64,000 nt of DNA from Acinetobacter larvae (GTDB lineage: Bacteria > Pseudomonadota > Gammaproteobacteria > Pseudomonadales > Moraxellaceae): the NCBI RefSeq assembly GCF_001704115.1, contig NZ_CP016895.1:3410001-3474000 (forward strand). Reading direction: 5' to 3'. Position numbers and translations under genes: made by a program. Positions 28,384 through 36,462 of the stretch are shown in pieces. Under the pieces are notes generated by a model that was given only the letters and a program-made list of their open reading frames with translations, searched no databases and was not told where the DNA came from. Position 1 is the stretch's first letter; each line of letters starts with the position of its first letter.

Positions 28384-29688
28384 GTGAAACCAGTTCGTCT
28401 GGCAATACTCGGTCTCGGTACCGTAGGTGGTGGAGTCCTTAAACTATTACAAGAAAACGCTGCTGAGATTAGACGCCGCACAGGTCGAGAAATTGAAATT
28501 ACCTATGTCGGCACGCGTCGCCCTCGTCCCGATTTAAACTTACCTGCTTCGATAAAACAAAGTGCTGATCTGATTGACATTGTCAAACAAGCTGATGTGG
28601 ATGTGGTCGTAGAAGTTATGGGCGGGATCCATCCAGCCTATGAGGTGATTACCGAAGCATTAAAACACGGTAAACAAGTCGTCACAGCCAACAAAGCCTT
28701 ATTGGCTGAGCATGGTAACGAATTATTTAAAATCGCCGATGATCATAATGTACAGATTACCTACGAGGCAGCAGTTGCAGGCGGTATCCCGATTATTAAA
28801 GTGATTCGTGAAGGTTTAGCGGCCAATAAAATCGAATGGATTGCAGGCATCATCAATGGTACTGGCAACTTTATTTTGACCGAAATGCGTGAAAAAGGTC
28901 GTGCTTTTGCCGATGTACTTAAAGAAGCACAACAATTGGGCTATGCCGAAGCAGATCCAACCTTCGATGTAGAAGGTATTGATGCTGCACATAAATTAAC
29001 AATCTTAGCGTCATGCGCATTTGGTATTCCCTTACAGTTTGACAAAGTCTATACCGAAGGAATTAGCAAAATTACCGCCCAAGATGTTAGCTATGCCGAA
29101 AATCTTGGCTATCGTATCAAACACTTAGGGATTGCCCGCCGCACCCATAAAGGCATTGAACTACGTGTACACCCCACCCTGATTCCGGAAGAAGAGCTAC
29201 TTGCCAATGTCAACGGCGTCAAAAATGCCGTCTTGGTACAGTCTAATGCTGTTGGTCCAACATTGTATTATGGTGCGGGTGCAGGTGCAGGTCCAACGGC
29301 CTCTGCGGTGGTTGCCGATATTATTGATATCGTGCGTGACATTATCTATACCGAAGATGGTGCGGGAACCATTCCGCAGTTGGCATTTGAAGCCTTGGCA
29401 GATACACCGGTATTAGACAGCACAGAAATGACTACTGGTTACTATATCCGTCTCAATGCTGAAGACCAAACTGGTGTATTGGCCAATGTCACCACCATTT
29501 TAAGTCGCGCAGGTATTGGGATTGATGCCATAATGCAGCAACCTCGTTTAAAAGATTTAATCCCGATTGTGATTATGACCGATCCTGTGGTTGAGTCCAA
29601 AATGAACGACGTCCTAGCTGAAATCCAAGCACTCTCAGAGATTCATGGCGAAATCGTTAGAATTCGTATAGAATTGCTTGAAAACTAA
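28384..29688 (+). CDS. hom: Homoserine dehydrogenase
   Basis: Reduces aspartate semialdehyde to homoserine with NAD(P)H, feeding threonine and methionine synthesis. The 434-residue product has the Rossmann motif LGLGTVGGGVLKLL at the N-terminus, VTANKALLAEHG, the catalytic region GGIPIIKVIREGLAANKIEW and NGTGNFILTEM, AEADPTFDVEGIDAAHKLTI, and a C-terminal ACT domain (about 350-430: DQTGVLANVTTILSRAGIGI) for threonine feedback control. I chose the GTG at 28384 because GGAG lies six bases upstream and the protein then starts MKPVRLAILG. thrC follows after 51 bases. Confidence 0.96.
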   Translation: MKPVRLAILGLGTVGGGVLKLLQENAAEIRRRTGREIEITYVGTRRPRPDLNLPASIKQSADLIDIVKQADVDVVVEVMGGIHPAYEVITEALKHGKQVVTANKALLAEHGNELFKIADDHNVQITYEAAVAGGIPIIKVIREGLAANKIEWIAGIINGTGNFILTEMREKGRAFADVLKEAQQLGYAEADPTFDVEGIDAAHKLTILASCAFGIPLQFDKVYTEGISKITAQDVSYAENLGYRIKHLGIARRTHKGIELRVHPTLIPEEELLANVNGVKNAVLVQSNAVGPTLYYGAGAGAGPTASAVVADIIDIVRDIIYTEDGAGTIPQLAFEALADTPVLDSTEMTTGYYIRLNAEDQTGVLANVTTILSRAGIGIDAIMQQPRLKDLIPIVIMTDPVVESKMNDVLAEIQALSEIHGEIVRIRIELLEN

Positions 29689-29739
29689 TCGAATCGAGGG
29701 CAACTGCCCTCACTGCTCTACACACATTGGAACACCATC

Positions 29740-30873
29740 ATGTCGAATGCCAATCGTTACACTGGTTTAGTTGACCGTTATCGAGACCGTTTACCTGTCG
29801 CAGCCACTACTCGCGCTATTTCTTTAAATGAAGGCAACACGCCGCTCATCAAGCTCAACAATATTCCACGCATTATTGGCAAAGACGTTGAAATTTATGT
29901 GAAATATGAGGGTTTAAACCCAACAGGTTCATTTAAAGACCGTGGTATGACCATGGCGGTCACCAAAGCAGTTGAAGAAGGTTCTCAAGCCATTATCTGT
30001 GCGTCTACAGGTAATACCTCAGCATCGGCAGCGGCTTATGCTGCACGTGCTGGCATCAAAGCATTTGTGTTGATCCCAGAAGGCAAAATTGCCATGGGCA
30101 AAATGGCACAAGCCATGATGTACGGTGCAATCACCATGCAAATTCGCGGAAACTTTGATGACGGTATGCGTCTGGTCAAAGAAGTTGCCGATCAAGCCCC
30201 TGTGACGATTGTCAACTCGATTAACCCATATCGTTTACAAGGGCAAAAAACCATTGCCTATGAAATCGTCGAAGCCTTGGGTCGTGCACCAGATTATCAC
30301 TGCTTACCTGTAGGTAATGCTGGAAATATCACAGCACATTGGATGGGGTATACCGAAGCTGTTGCAGACAGTGCACAGTTTGAACAAGTGGTTTATGACG
30401 CTGCCAGCGATGCCTTTACGGGTCCTAAACCAGAAGGTCGCCCAGTTATGGTCGGCTATCAAGCTTCAGGTGCTGCACCGTTCTTACGTGGTGCGCCCGT
30501 TGAAAACCCTGAAACCGTTGCTACAGCTATTCGTATTGGTAATCCACAAAGCTTTAACCATGCCAAAGCCGTTGTTAAAGAATCTTCTGGTTGGTTCGAC
30601 GAGTTGACCGACGCAGAGATCTTAGACGCACAACGTATGCTTGCAATGTATGAAGGCGTGTTCTGTGAGCCTGCATCTGCGGCCAGCGTCGGCGGTGCAA
30701 TCCGGGATATCAAAGCAGGTAAAATTGCCGAAGGTTCAGTCATTGTGTGTACTGTAACGGGGAATGGCTTAAAAGACCCAGATACAGCGATTAAACAATG
30801 CCAAGATGCGGTAATGCTCAGTATTGATGCCACCATGGATCAAGTAAAAGATTCTATCTTATCCAATATGTAA
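29740..30873 (+). CDS. thrC: Threonine synthase
   Basis: A PLP enzyme that converts O-phosphohomoserine to threonine. The 377-residue product is of the short class without the long N-terminal extension. It has the PLP-lysine motif NPTGSFKDRGMTMAVTKA, CASTGNTSASAAAYAARAG, and the phosphate-cradle-like LPVGNAGNITAHWMGY. The C-terminal half holds EPASAASVGGAIRDI and VCTVTGNGLKDPD. It is the second gene of hom-thrC, ending at a clear terminator. All expected residues are present. Confidence 0.96.
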   Translation: MSNANRYTGLVDRYRDRLPVAATTRAISLNEGNTPLIKLNNIPRIIGKDVEIYVKYEGLNPTGSFKDRGMTMAVTKAVEEGSQAIICASTGNTSASAAAYAARAGIKAFVLIPEGKIAMGKMAQAMMYGAITMQIRGNFDDGMRLVKEVADQAPVTIVNSINPYRLQGQKTIAYEIVEALGRAPDYHCLPVGNAGNITAHWMGYTEAVADSAQFEQVVYDAASDAFTGPKPEGRPVMVGYQASGAAPFLRGAPVENPETVATAIRIGNPQSFNHAKAVVKESSGWFDELTDAEILDAQRMLAMYEGVFCEPASAASVGGAIRDIKAGKIAEGSVIVCTVTGNGLKDPDTAIKQCQDAVMLSIDATMDQVKDSILSNM

Positions 30874-30893
30874 GCGATCATAGTTTCTGCCTT

Positions 30894-30918
30894 AAAACCT
30901 GCTACGGCAGGTTTTTTT
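30894..30918 (+). terminator. Intrinsic terminator after thrC
   Basis: AAAACCTGC, loop TACG, GCAGGTTTT followed by more T. A textbook rho-independent terminator 21 bases past the thrC stop. Confidence 0.92.
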
Positions 30919-31029
30919 GCAACCGAGATTCGGTCTTTCATAGGACTAGAATGAAAAATACCAAACATCACTTTAAACTGTTCTGTATTGCCCTCATAGT
31001 GAAAGTATATTGTTTTTAGAGAAGAATTC

Positions 31030-31710
31030 ATGCGCGTAGATATTTGGTCTGATGTAGTCTGCCCTTTTTGTTATATTGGTAAAAAACGCTTAGAAGCTGT
31101 CGCACAACAGCTCAATATGCCATTAGAAATACATTGGCATAGTTTTCAACTCGATCCTGAAGCCCCTGCGCGTTTAGAGATCTCTAACACTGAACGTCTT
31201 GCACAAAAATATCAACGTAGTGTAGCTGAAGTTGAAGCCATGCAAGAAAATATCGCAGAGATGGCACAACAAGAAGGCATCACCTTCAATTGGCAACAGG
31301 CCAACTCAGGCAATACATTTGATGCGCATCGCCTGATTCACTTTGCCCAAAGCAAAGGGCTCGGCAATGAAGCTACAGAAGCGCTATTTTATAGTTATAT
31401 GACCCAAGGGCTTGCCATTGGTGAGCGGGAAACTTTAGAAGACGTTGCAGCACGTATTGGGCTGAATCCGGTCGAAGTAGATGATCTTTTAGATTCAAAT
31501 GAGCTAGCAGATTTTGTTAAATACGACGAAGACTTAGCACGCGATCAACTCAAAGTATCGGCTGTACCGTTCTTTGTATTTGACCAAAGAATTGCACTCG
31601 CTGGCGCACAACCACGTGAAGTCTTTGCCGAAGTATTACAAAAAGCCTTTGCATCGATCAAACACCATGATGATGACAATAATGCCATGGCTGAACCAGC
31701 AGCAAACTAA
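31030..31710 (+). CDS. DsbA-family oxidoreductase, FrnE-like
   Basis: A cytoplasmic thioredoxin-fold protein of the FrnE/2-hydroxychromene isomerase branch of the DsbA family. The 226-residue product has no signal peptide and starts RVDIWSDVVCPFCYIGKKRL, with the CPFC redox site. It continues with IHWHSFQLDPEAPARLEISN, the helical insertion (NTFDAHRLIHFAQSKGLGNE), and the cis-Pro loop KVSAVPFFVFDQRIALAGAQ near the C-terminus. FrnE proteins are linked to thiol stress resistance elsewhere; no partner gene hints at the substrate here. Ends at a perfect hairpin (31727-31760). Confidence 0.9.
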   Translation: MRVDIWSDVVCPFCYIGKKRLEAVAQQLNMPLEIHWHSFQLDPEAPARLEISNTERLAQKYQRSVAEVEAMQENIAEMAQQEGITFNWQQANSGNTFDAHRLIHFAQSKGLGNEATEALFYSYMTQGLAIGERETLEDVAARIGLNPVEVDDLLDSNELADFVKYDEDLARDQLKVSAVPFFVFDQRIALAGAQPREVFAEVLQKAFASIKHHDDDNNAMAEPAAN

Positions 31711-31726
31711 GATCAGCTCAAATATT

Positions 31727-31764
31727 CCACCAAGGTATTTTATAGTTTTGGCCTTGGTGGGTTT
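31727..31764 (+). terminator. Hairpin after the FrnE-like gene
   Basis: CCACCAAGG (31727-31735) and CCTTGGTGG (31752-31760) make a perfect 9-bp stem, followed by GTTTATA, 16 bases past the stop. Likely an intrinsic terminator with a weak T run. Confidence 0.75.
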
Positions 31765-32590
31765 ATACGGTGGGTTAATACGAAGTTGCTAAGCATACGA
31801 CATCACATAAATACTCAACCACCATGGTCCAATAAATTTCATGAGCATTATTTTAGATTAAAAAATAATTTTAAATACAATAATCTAAGACGAATAATAA
31901 TGCCCTCAAAAAAATAAAACCCAAAATAAATAATATTCCAAAACAAGTTATAAACTAAAAAATAGTATAAAATAAACCCTAAAAAACATCATCAACCATA
32001 TTCAAAATCAACTTAATTGAAGTCAACTTAATTAAAATCATAAAAGCCCATCCCCACTAAAAATCGCCAACTGCAAATAAGTGCACGGTCAATTTAATCA
32101 GCATAAAATCGCTTAAAACTGCTATCAAACCACTATAAAATCAAAGTTTTCTATAAAATATTTATTGGGCTTCTTTCATAAACCGTCATAAAGTAATTTC
32201 GTAAATTGCTATAAACCAACATATCATATTGTATTTAAAGATAAATAATTTATCTGTGAAAGCTAGACCAGCTTAAATATAACGTCTATAAACAGCAAAA
32301 GCATAATGACAATATAATAAAAAAATATCAAAATAAATATTCAAACACTCATCGTAAAAAATAAAATATTACTAGTTTAAAATAAATGTTTTACAGTGAG
32401 TTTTTATTTTAAAGCTATTTTTAAATATTATAAATTTCTAAAAAATTCTACATAGGCTATCGATGGTAAATTACCAATATCAGATCAGCTTACTGTAGCT
32501 AAATCCAGATAAATGCATGCTAAAACCAATGCAAAATAAAGACTTAAATCTTTAAAAAGCAAAAGAAAATAAAAAATGATTAAAATTTGT
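31765..32590. other. AT-rich intergenic stretch with no supportable gene
   Basis: About 825 bases of very AT-rich sequence with stops in all frames. Short motifs recur, such as TCAACTTAATT twice near 32007-32030 and many ATAAAA blocks, but there is no large inverted repeat and no coding pattern. It lies upstream of the M-box promoter. It could be a decayed gene, an H-NS-bound silencer, or a spacer; I see nothing to decide. Confidence 0.5.
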
Positions 32591-32620
32591 TTGGCTTTTT
32601 AAAATTTATGTGCCTATAAT
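32591..32620 (+). promoter_or_regulatory. Sigma-70-type promoter for the M-box/corA transcript
   Basis: TTGGCT at 32591-32596 and TATAAT at 32615-32620, 18 bases apart, with an extended -10 TG at 32611-32612. Transcription would start near 32627, just before the riboswitch. Confidence 0.75.
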
Positions 32621-32639
32621 CCGCCGCAACAAATTGCAA

Positions 32640-32810
32640 ATTAACCTCGTTAGGTGAGGCTCCTGTACGGAGACAAGCTACTGCCCAGAAACGTCCAAAG
32701 ACGCCAACGGGTTTGAACAGAAATCATCGAATTAAGGTGATTTATAACGTAGCTAGAATTGAAAAATTCTTATGCCGTACAGTGCTAAAGCTCAATGAAT
32801 TGGGGGAGTA
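32640..32810 (+). promoter_or_regulatory. M-box (ykoK-leader) magnesium riboswitch
   Basis: The sequence follows the M-box aptamer almost base for base. CCTCGTTAGGTGAGGCTCCT (32644-32663) starts it. CTGCCCAGAAACGTCCAAAG (32681-32700) with ACGCCAACGGGT forms the core. ACAGAAATCATCGA with AAGGTGATTT makes the next helix, and ATGCCGTACAGTGCTAAAGC (about 32772-32791) is the conserved end. M-boxes fold when Mg(2+) is abundant and turn off Mg(2+) transporter genes. Here three CorA-type genes follow. A perfect hairpin at 32822-32843 and a strong terminator at 32888-32923 make a transcriptional-termination platform likely. M-boxes are best known from Firmicutes. Confidence 0.95.
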
Positions 32811-32816
32811 CGACAG

Positions 32817-32837
32817 ATGCGCTTGGTCTATTGTTAG
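32817..32837 (+). CDS. Possible six-codon leader peptide MRLVYC in the M-box expression platform
   Basis: An ATG at 32817 opens a micro-frame, MRLVYC, ending in TAG at 32835-32837. A very strong ribosome site, GGGGGAG (32802-32808), stands eight bases upstream. The frame runs into the perfect hairpin at 32822-32843, so translating ribosomes would melt that hairpin. Short leader ORFs are known in the Mg(2+)-transporter leaders of enterobacteria (mgtL, corL), but I do not recognise this one. It could equally be chance, since G-rich runs here also belong to the end of the aptamer. Confidence 0.4.
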   Translation: MRLVYC

Positions 32838-32843
32838 ACCAAG
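32822..32843 (+). promoter_or_regulatory. Perfect hairpin directly after the M-box
   Basis: CTTGGTCTA (32822-32830), loop TTGT, TAGACCAAG (32835-32843). No T run follows, so it is not a terminator itself; it may be part of the switching structure. Confidence 0.7.
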
Positions 32844-32887
32844 GCTACTCGTCGTCGCACACGACTGTCGCGATCAACGTGATGTCT

Positions 32888-32923
32888 AAGCACGCCCCAT
32901 TTCTTTGGAGGCGTGCTTTTTTA
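32888..32923 (+). terminator. Riboswitch-controlled intrinsic terminator ahead of the corA genes
   Basis: AAGCACGCC (32888-32896) pairs with GGCGTGCTT (32910-32918), followed by TTTTTATT. It lies 140 bases before the first corA and 75 bases past the aptamer, the expected place for a Mg(2+)-dependent terminator. Confidence 0.88.
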
Positions 32924-33066
32924 TTGCATTTTCAAAAACTTACTAGAGCTAGTCATCATCTTAATCGCTTGTTCTAGTCTTGATTTTGAACATTATCGCT
33001 GAAATGCCGGCAGCGCTCTAGCAACCGTGCTGCCGATCTGCATGAGTACAGTAAGGAGTTTTAAAC

Positions 33067-34056
33067 ATGTTTAAAACGAATGCCCAATTGCCATTGCAAC
33101 ACACTCGCCCAACAGCAACACCGTTATGGCACAAGTTGATTGCCCCCAATGACAACGCAGTACAAGAACTGCTTCAGCAGTATAAAATTCCACACGATCT
33201 ACTACAGCATGCCTTGACCCCCAAAGCCATGCCACGTCTGCAAAGTGAAGCAGATGGTCTTTTATTGATTTGCCATCTTCCCTTTGCGCTCTCGCAAAGC
33301 CCGGCACCACAATTTCAATGTCAACCCGTTGCCCTAATCGTCACAGCCCAAGATGTGATTTTATGCTGTGCACAAGAGCATGCCATTTTTAAACAATTTT
33401 TTGATGTGCTTTTGCATCAGCGTTTTGCGGGTGTTGCTGATGAAAATACTGCTGATGATCTGGATAACCATAACGCAAAGGTCCTCAATGCTGCCACCAC
33501 AATGCAGGCGATTTATGATCTTTTGCGCTTGATCACAGCTGAATTTACGACAGCCTGTCAACAGGTTAATCAAGCCATTGCCCTGTTAGAAATGGAACTG
33601 AAACAATCGACCAAAAATCAGCAAATTTTCACCCTGATTCAGCATGGAAAAACACTCAATCGCGTTGTCAGTGCACTAGAACAAAATGGCAAAGTCTTGC
33701 AACAACTGCTTCAACAGCCATGGATCGTGCAACATGACACTGCACCAGATCAATTACTTGACGTGATCTTAGCCAATGCACAAATGCATGCCATGGCGAC
33801 AACGCAGAATAGTAATCTGTGCAATCTCATGGATGCCTACTCCGCCATGGTCGAAAACAACCTCAGTCTATTGGTGCAATACCTGTCTATTTTCGTGATT
33901 ATTGGGGCAATTCCACTGGGTATTGCCAGTCTTTATGGCATGAATACGCCACTGCCTTTACAAGAGCAACCCTATAGCTTGGCACTGTTCGCAATCATTA
34001 GCATCGTGATCAGTAGTGCCATGATCATGATCTTTAAAAAACGCCAACTTATTTAA
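33067..34056 (+). CDS. CorA-family divalent cation transporter, first of three
   Basis: Predicted inner-membrane Mg(2+) channel of the CorA type, working as a homopentamer. The 329-residue product has a cytoplasmic alpha/beta N-terminal domain, a long stalk helix (about 150-260, with NLMDAYSAMVENNLSLLVQ before the first membrane segment), and two C-terminal membrane segments. The signature in the loop between them is YGMNTPLPLQEQP, so the GMN filter is intact. AAGGAG lies eight bases before the ATG. It is the first gene after the M-box and terminator, so probably expressed when Mg(2+) is scarce. The last residues are basic (KKRQLI), as is usual. Confidence 0.9.
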   Translation: MFKTNAQLPLQHTRPTATPLWHKLIAPNDNAVQELLQQYKIPHDLLQHALTPKAMPRLQSEADGLLLICHLPFALSQSPAPQFQCQPVALIVTAQDVILCCAQEHAIFKQFFDVLLHQRFAGVADENTADDLDNHNAKVLNAATTMQAIYDLLRLITAEFTTACQQVNQAIALLEMELKQSTKNQQIFTLIQHGKTLNRVVSALEQNGKVLQQLLQQPWIVQHDTAPDQLLDVILANAQMHAMATTQNSNLCNLMDAYSAMVENNLSLLVQYLSIFVIIGAIPLGIASLYGMNTPLPLQEQPYSLALFAIISIVISSAMIMIFKKRQLI

Positions 34057-34077
34057 GCCATTGGTCGAGACTTTATC

Positions 34078-35031
34078 ATGTTAAAAATATATCAAAGCAA
34101 TGCACAAGCACAATTGCTTGAAGTCCCAGAAATCGTGCATAACAGTTTAATTTTATTAATTCAACCCAGTCTAGATGAACTACTCATTGTGGAAACAGCA
34201 TTGCAGTTGCCACGACAATTATGCACTGCGGCGCTAGATCAAAATGAGCGTCCACGCATCGAAAAATCACCAGATCAAATCATGTTATTGCTCAATGCAC
34301 CTTATCGACTCGAGCCTCTGCATGATCCACATACTGCGCCCTATCAAACCTGTCCGATTGGCTTAATTCATTGCGATCACCATATGATTATTGTTTGTCG
34401 TCAGCAGCTTCCCATGATAGAACAGCTCATGGCTGGACGCTTTGGTGACTTTCAAAGTTGTATGAAAACGCGTATCAGTTTATTGCTTTTTAAAGCCATC
34501 GCAGAATCTTATAACCAACATCTTACCCAGATAAATAAACAAATGGCTCAGTTGCAACAGCAGCTCAAACGCTCTTATCGGAATCATGAGTTATTTGCCT
34601 TGATGAGTCTAAACAAAAGTTTAGTGTACTTTTCGACTGCTTTAACCGCCATGACACTACTGTATCAACGTCTGATGGATGGACAGGAGATTAAAATCCA
34701 TCAACATGAGGCGATGCGTTTAGCAGATACCCTCATTGACTTACGCCAAGCTACAGAAGTGACTGAAATGCGTAGAGAAAGTGCCAGTAATTTGATGGAT
34801 GCTTATGCTGCAATTATTCATAACAACCTCAATTCAGTGTTAAAAATTCTAACAACATTGGCGATTGTGATGATGATTCCAACCATGATCGGAAGTATTT
34901 TCTCGATGAACGTTGCACTTCCCTACGAAGAACAATGGATCTCCACCATCGTGATATCCATCAGCATGCTGGTCTTGGTCACTGGATTATTGTTGCTGTT
35001 TTATAAAAAGAAATACCTGCGTATTCGATGA
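34078..35031 (+). CDS. CorA-family transporter paralogue with an altered GMN motif (SMN)
   Basis: The second CorA-type protein, 317 residues, shares the layout of its neighbours: a cytoplasmic domain with ALDQNERPRIEKSPDQIMLL, the long stalk helix (QLQQQLKRSYRNHELFALMS, NLMDAYAAIIHNNLNSVLKI) and two C-terminal membrane segments with a basic tail. The pore-mouth signature reads IFSMNVALPYEEQW, so the Gly of the usual Y-G-M-N is replaced by Ser and the Tyr by Phe. In CorA the GMN loop selects Mg(2+); changing it usually impairs transport. It may form mixed pentamers, act as a sensor, or carry another ion. It starts 22 bases after the first gene. No errors in the frame. Confidence 0.85.
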   Translation: MLKIYQSNAQAQLLEVPEIVHNSLILLIQPSLDELLIVETALQLPRQLCTAALDQNERPRIEKSPDQIMLLLNAPYRLEPLHDPHTAPYQTCPIGLIHCDHHMIIVCRQQLPMIEQLMAGRFGDFQSCMKTRISLLLFKAIAESYNQHLTQINKQMAQLQQQLKRSYRNHELFALMSLNKSLVYFSTALTAMTLLYQRLMDGQEIKIHQHEAMRLADTLIDLRQATEVTEMRRESASNLMDAYAAIIHNNLNSVLKILTTLAIVMMIPTMIGSIFSMNVALPYEEQWISTIVISISMLVLVTGLLLLFYKKKYLRIR

Positions 35032-35095
35032 GGTCATCGCGAATCCGCCGCCTTATGCAGTCATTCTTTTCATTAATATTTTAGAGTAGCTCATC

Positions 35096-36022
35096 ATGAT
35101 TCATATTTATCGTCACGACCGCTCACAGCACAATAGCTTAGCTTGGTATAGAAGCATCACCCCCACACGGCAACACACCCAAAATTTAATCGCAGATTAT
35201 AATATTCCTGCCAGCTTTATTTCTGCTGCCATTGATCCAGATGAACGCCCACGTATCGAACAACAAGGCGAATGTGTGCTGCTGATTCTGCACATTCCAT
35301 ATACCGACCCAGATGTAATGCAACATGCCGATGCGGTGAAATACCGTACAGTACCTTTTAGCATGATCTTAACGGCAGACCATTTCATTACCCTTTGCAA
35401 AAAAGATGCCGCTTTAGGACCTGATTTTTTCACCCATTCCAGCCTGTTGCATAATCAACCGCAACCCGCACAGGTTGCCATGACTGTGATCGCCAATACT
35501 GCAGAACATTTTGTACAAGCCATACAAAATATAGAACAAGCCATTCAACAGGCTGAAGCAGAGTTGGTACAGTCTTACCGTAACCAAGAGTTATATGCCC
35601 TGCTGTATTTAAATGAAAGTTTGCTGTACATCAATAGCTCCCTAAAACAACTTATACAAGTACTCAGTAAAGCTGAATTACAACATGCTATTTTACACAG
35701 CGATTATGACCACGCGTTATATCGACAAAGCTTAATCGAGTTTGAACAGGTTGCTGCTGTTGCCAAAATTAATCAGTTGAATCTAAATAATGTCATGGAT
35801 GCCTATGGCAATATTATTCAAAACAACGTCAGCCATGTGGTTAAGTTGCTTACCGCGATTACCATTGTATTGTCTATTCCTACATTGATAGCCAGTATCT
35901 ATGGGATGAACGTACCGCTCCCCTTTCAAGAAGCCGAATATGCTTTTAATTATTTGGTCATCGCCATGTGTCTGTGCAGTGCTTTAGTCGCATATTATTT
36001 TTATAAAAAACGCTACTTCTAA
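35096..36022 (+). CDS. CorA-family divalent cation transporter, third of three
   Basis: The third CorA-type protein, 308 residues, again with an N-terminal cytoplasmic domain (AAIDPDERPRIEQQGECVLL), a stalk helix (AELVQSYRNQELYALLYLNE, NNVMDAYGNIIQNNVSHVVK) and two membrane segments around IYGMNVPLPFQEAEY, with an intact GMN motif, ending in a basic tail (KKRYF). It is separated from the second gene by 64 bases and is probably cotranscribed. The shared internal motifs (DxxERPRIE, SYRNxEL, MDAY) show that the three genes come from duplications. A nested hairpin follows at 36095-36162. Confidence 0.9.
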   Translation: MIHIYRHDRSQHNSLAWYRSITPTRQHTQNLIADYNIPASFISAAIDPDERPRIEQQGECVLLILHIPYTDPDVMQHADAVKYRTVPFSMILTADHFITLCKKDAALGPDFFTHSSLLHNQPQPAQVAMTVIANTAEHFVQAIQNIEQAIQQAEAELVQSYRNQELYALLYLNESLLYINSSLKQLIQVLSKAELQHAILHSDYDHALYRQSLIEFEQVAAVAKINQLNLNNVMDAYGNIIQNNVSHVVKLLTAITIVLSIPTLIASIYGMNVPLPFQEAEYAFNYLVIAMCLCSALVAYYFYKKRYF

Positions 36023-36094
36023 CAGTCAAGAGTTATTGGTTTTATAAACAATGAACTGATCGCTCATTTATACCATACCCAGTTATCTTATAAC

Positions 36095-36162
36095 TGCCTC
36101 AGACTCACGATGTTTATATCGAGACTTCTCCTAAGACATCGTGAGCTGTGTTTGCTGAGGCA
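36095..36162 (+). terminator. Two nested stems after the third corA
   Basis: Outer arms TGCCTCAG (36095-36102) and CTGAGGCA (36155-36162); inner arms CTCACGATGT (36104-36113) and ACATCGTGAG (36136-36145). All perfect. There is no T run, so termination is possible but unproven; it could also be a processed 3' end. Confidence 0.6.
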
Positions 36163-36227
36163 CTCAGCCATATAAATGGGTTTATTTTTTATATCACCTT
36201 TAATCACGACAGCAAGCTGCTTTTACT

Positions 36228-36278
36228 TGTTATACCTTTTGCTTGTTATGCATTTTGCTTGTTGTACATAATGCATGC
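36228..36278. repeat. Three degenerate 16-bp tandem units
   Basis: Three head-to-tail units close to CTTGTTATGCATTTTG, starting near 36228, in the 440-base gap between the third corA and the outer-membrane gene. The rest of the gap (36163-36462) holds no gene. Confidence 0.6.
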
Positions 36279-36462
36279 TGATTTATTATTTTGCGATGAT
36301 AAATAATCATATCAACCCAAACATATTTCTATGCCTTCGCATATAAAAGCAGTAACTTTAATGTTACTGTAATAAATATTGCGATTGATAGCCATCCCCT
36401 CATAGATTGGCTCAATACAATACATGCTAAAAAATGGATGATGACAAGGCTAGAGTGAAACA

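Noticed and set aside
32795..32977. 60-codon frame overlapping the end of the M-box, hairpin and terminator
   Set aside because: The start lies in the aptamer without a ribosome site, and the encoded residues simply follow the RNA structure elements. The shorter MRLVYC frame has the better start signal.
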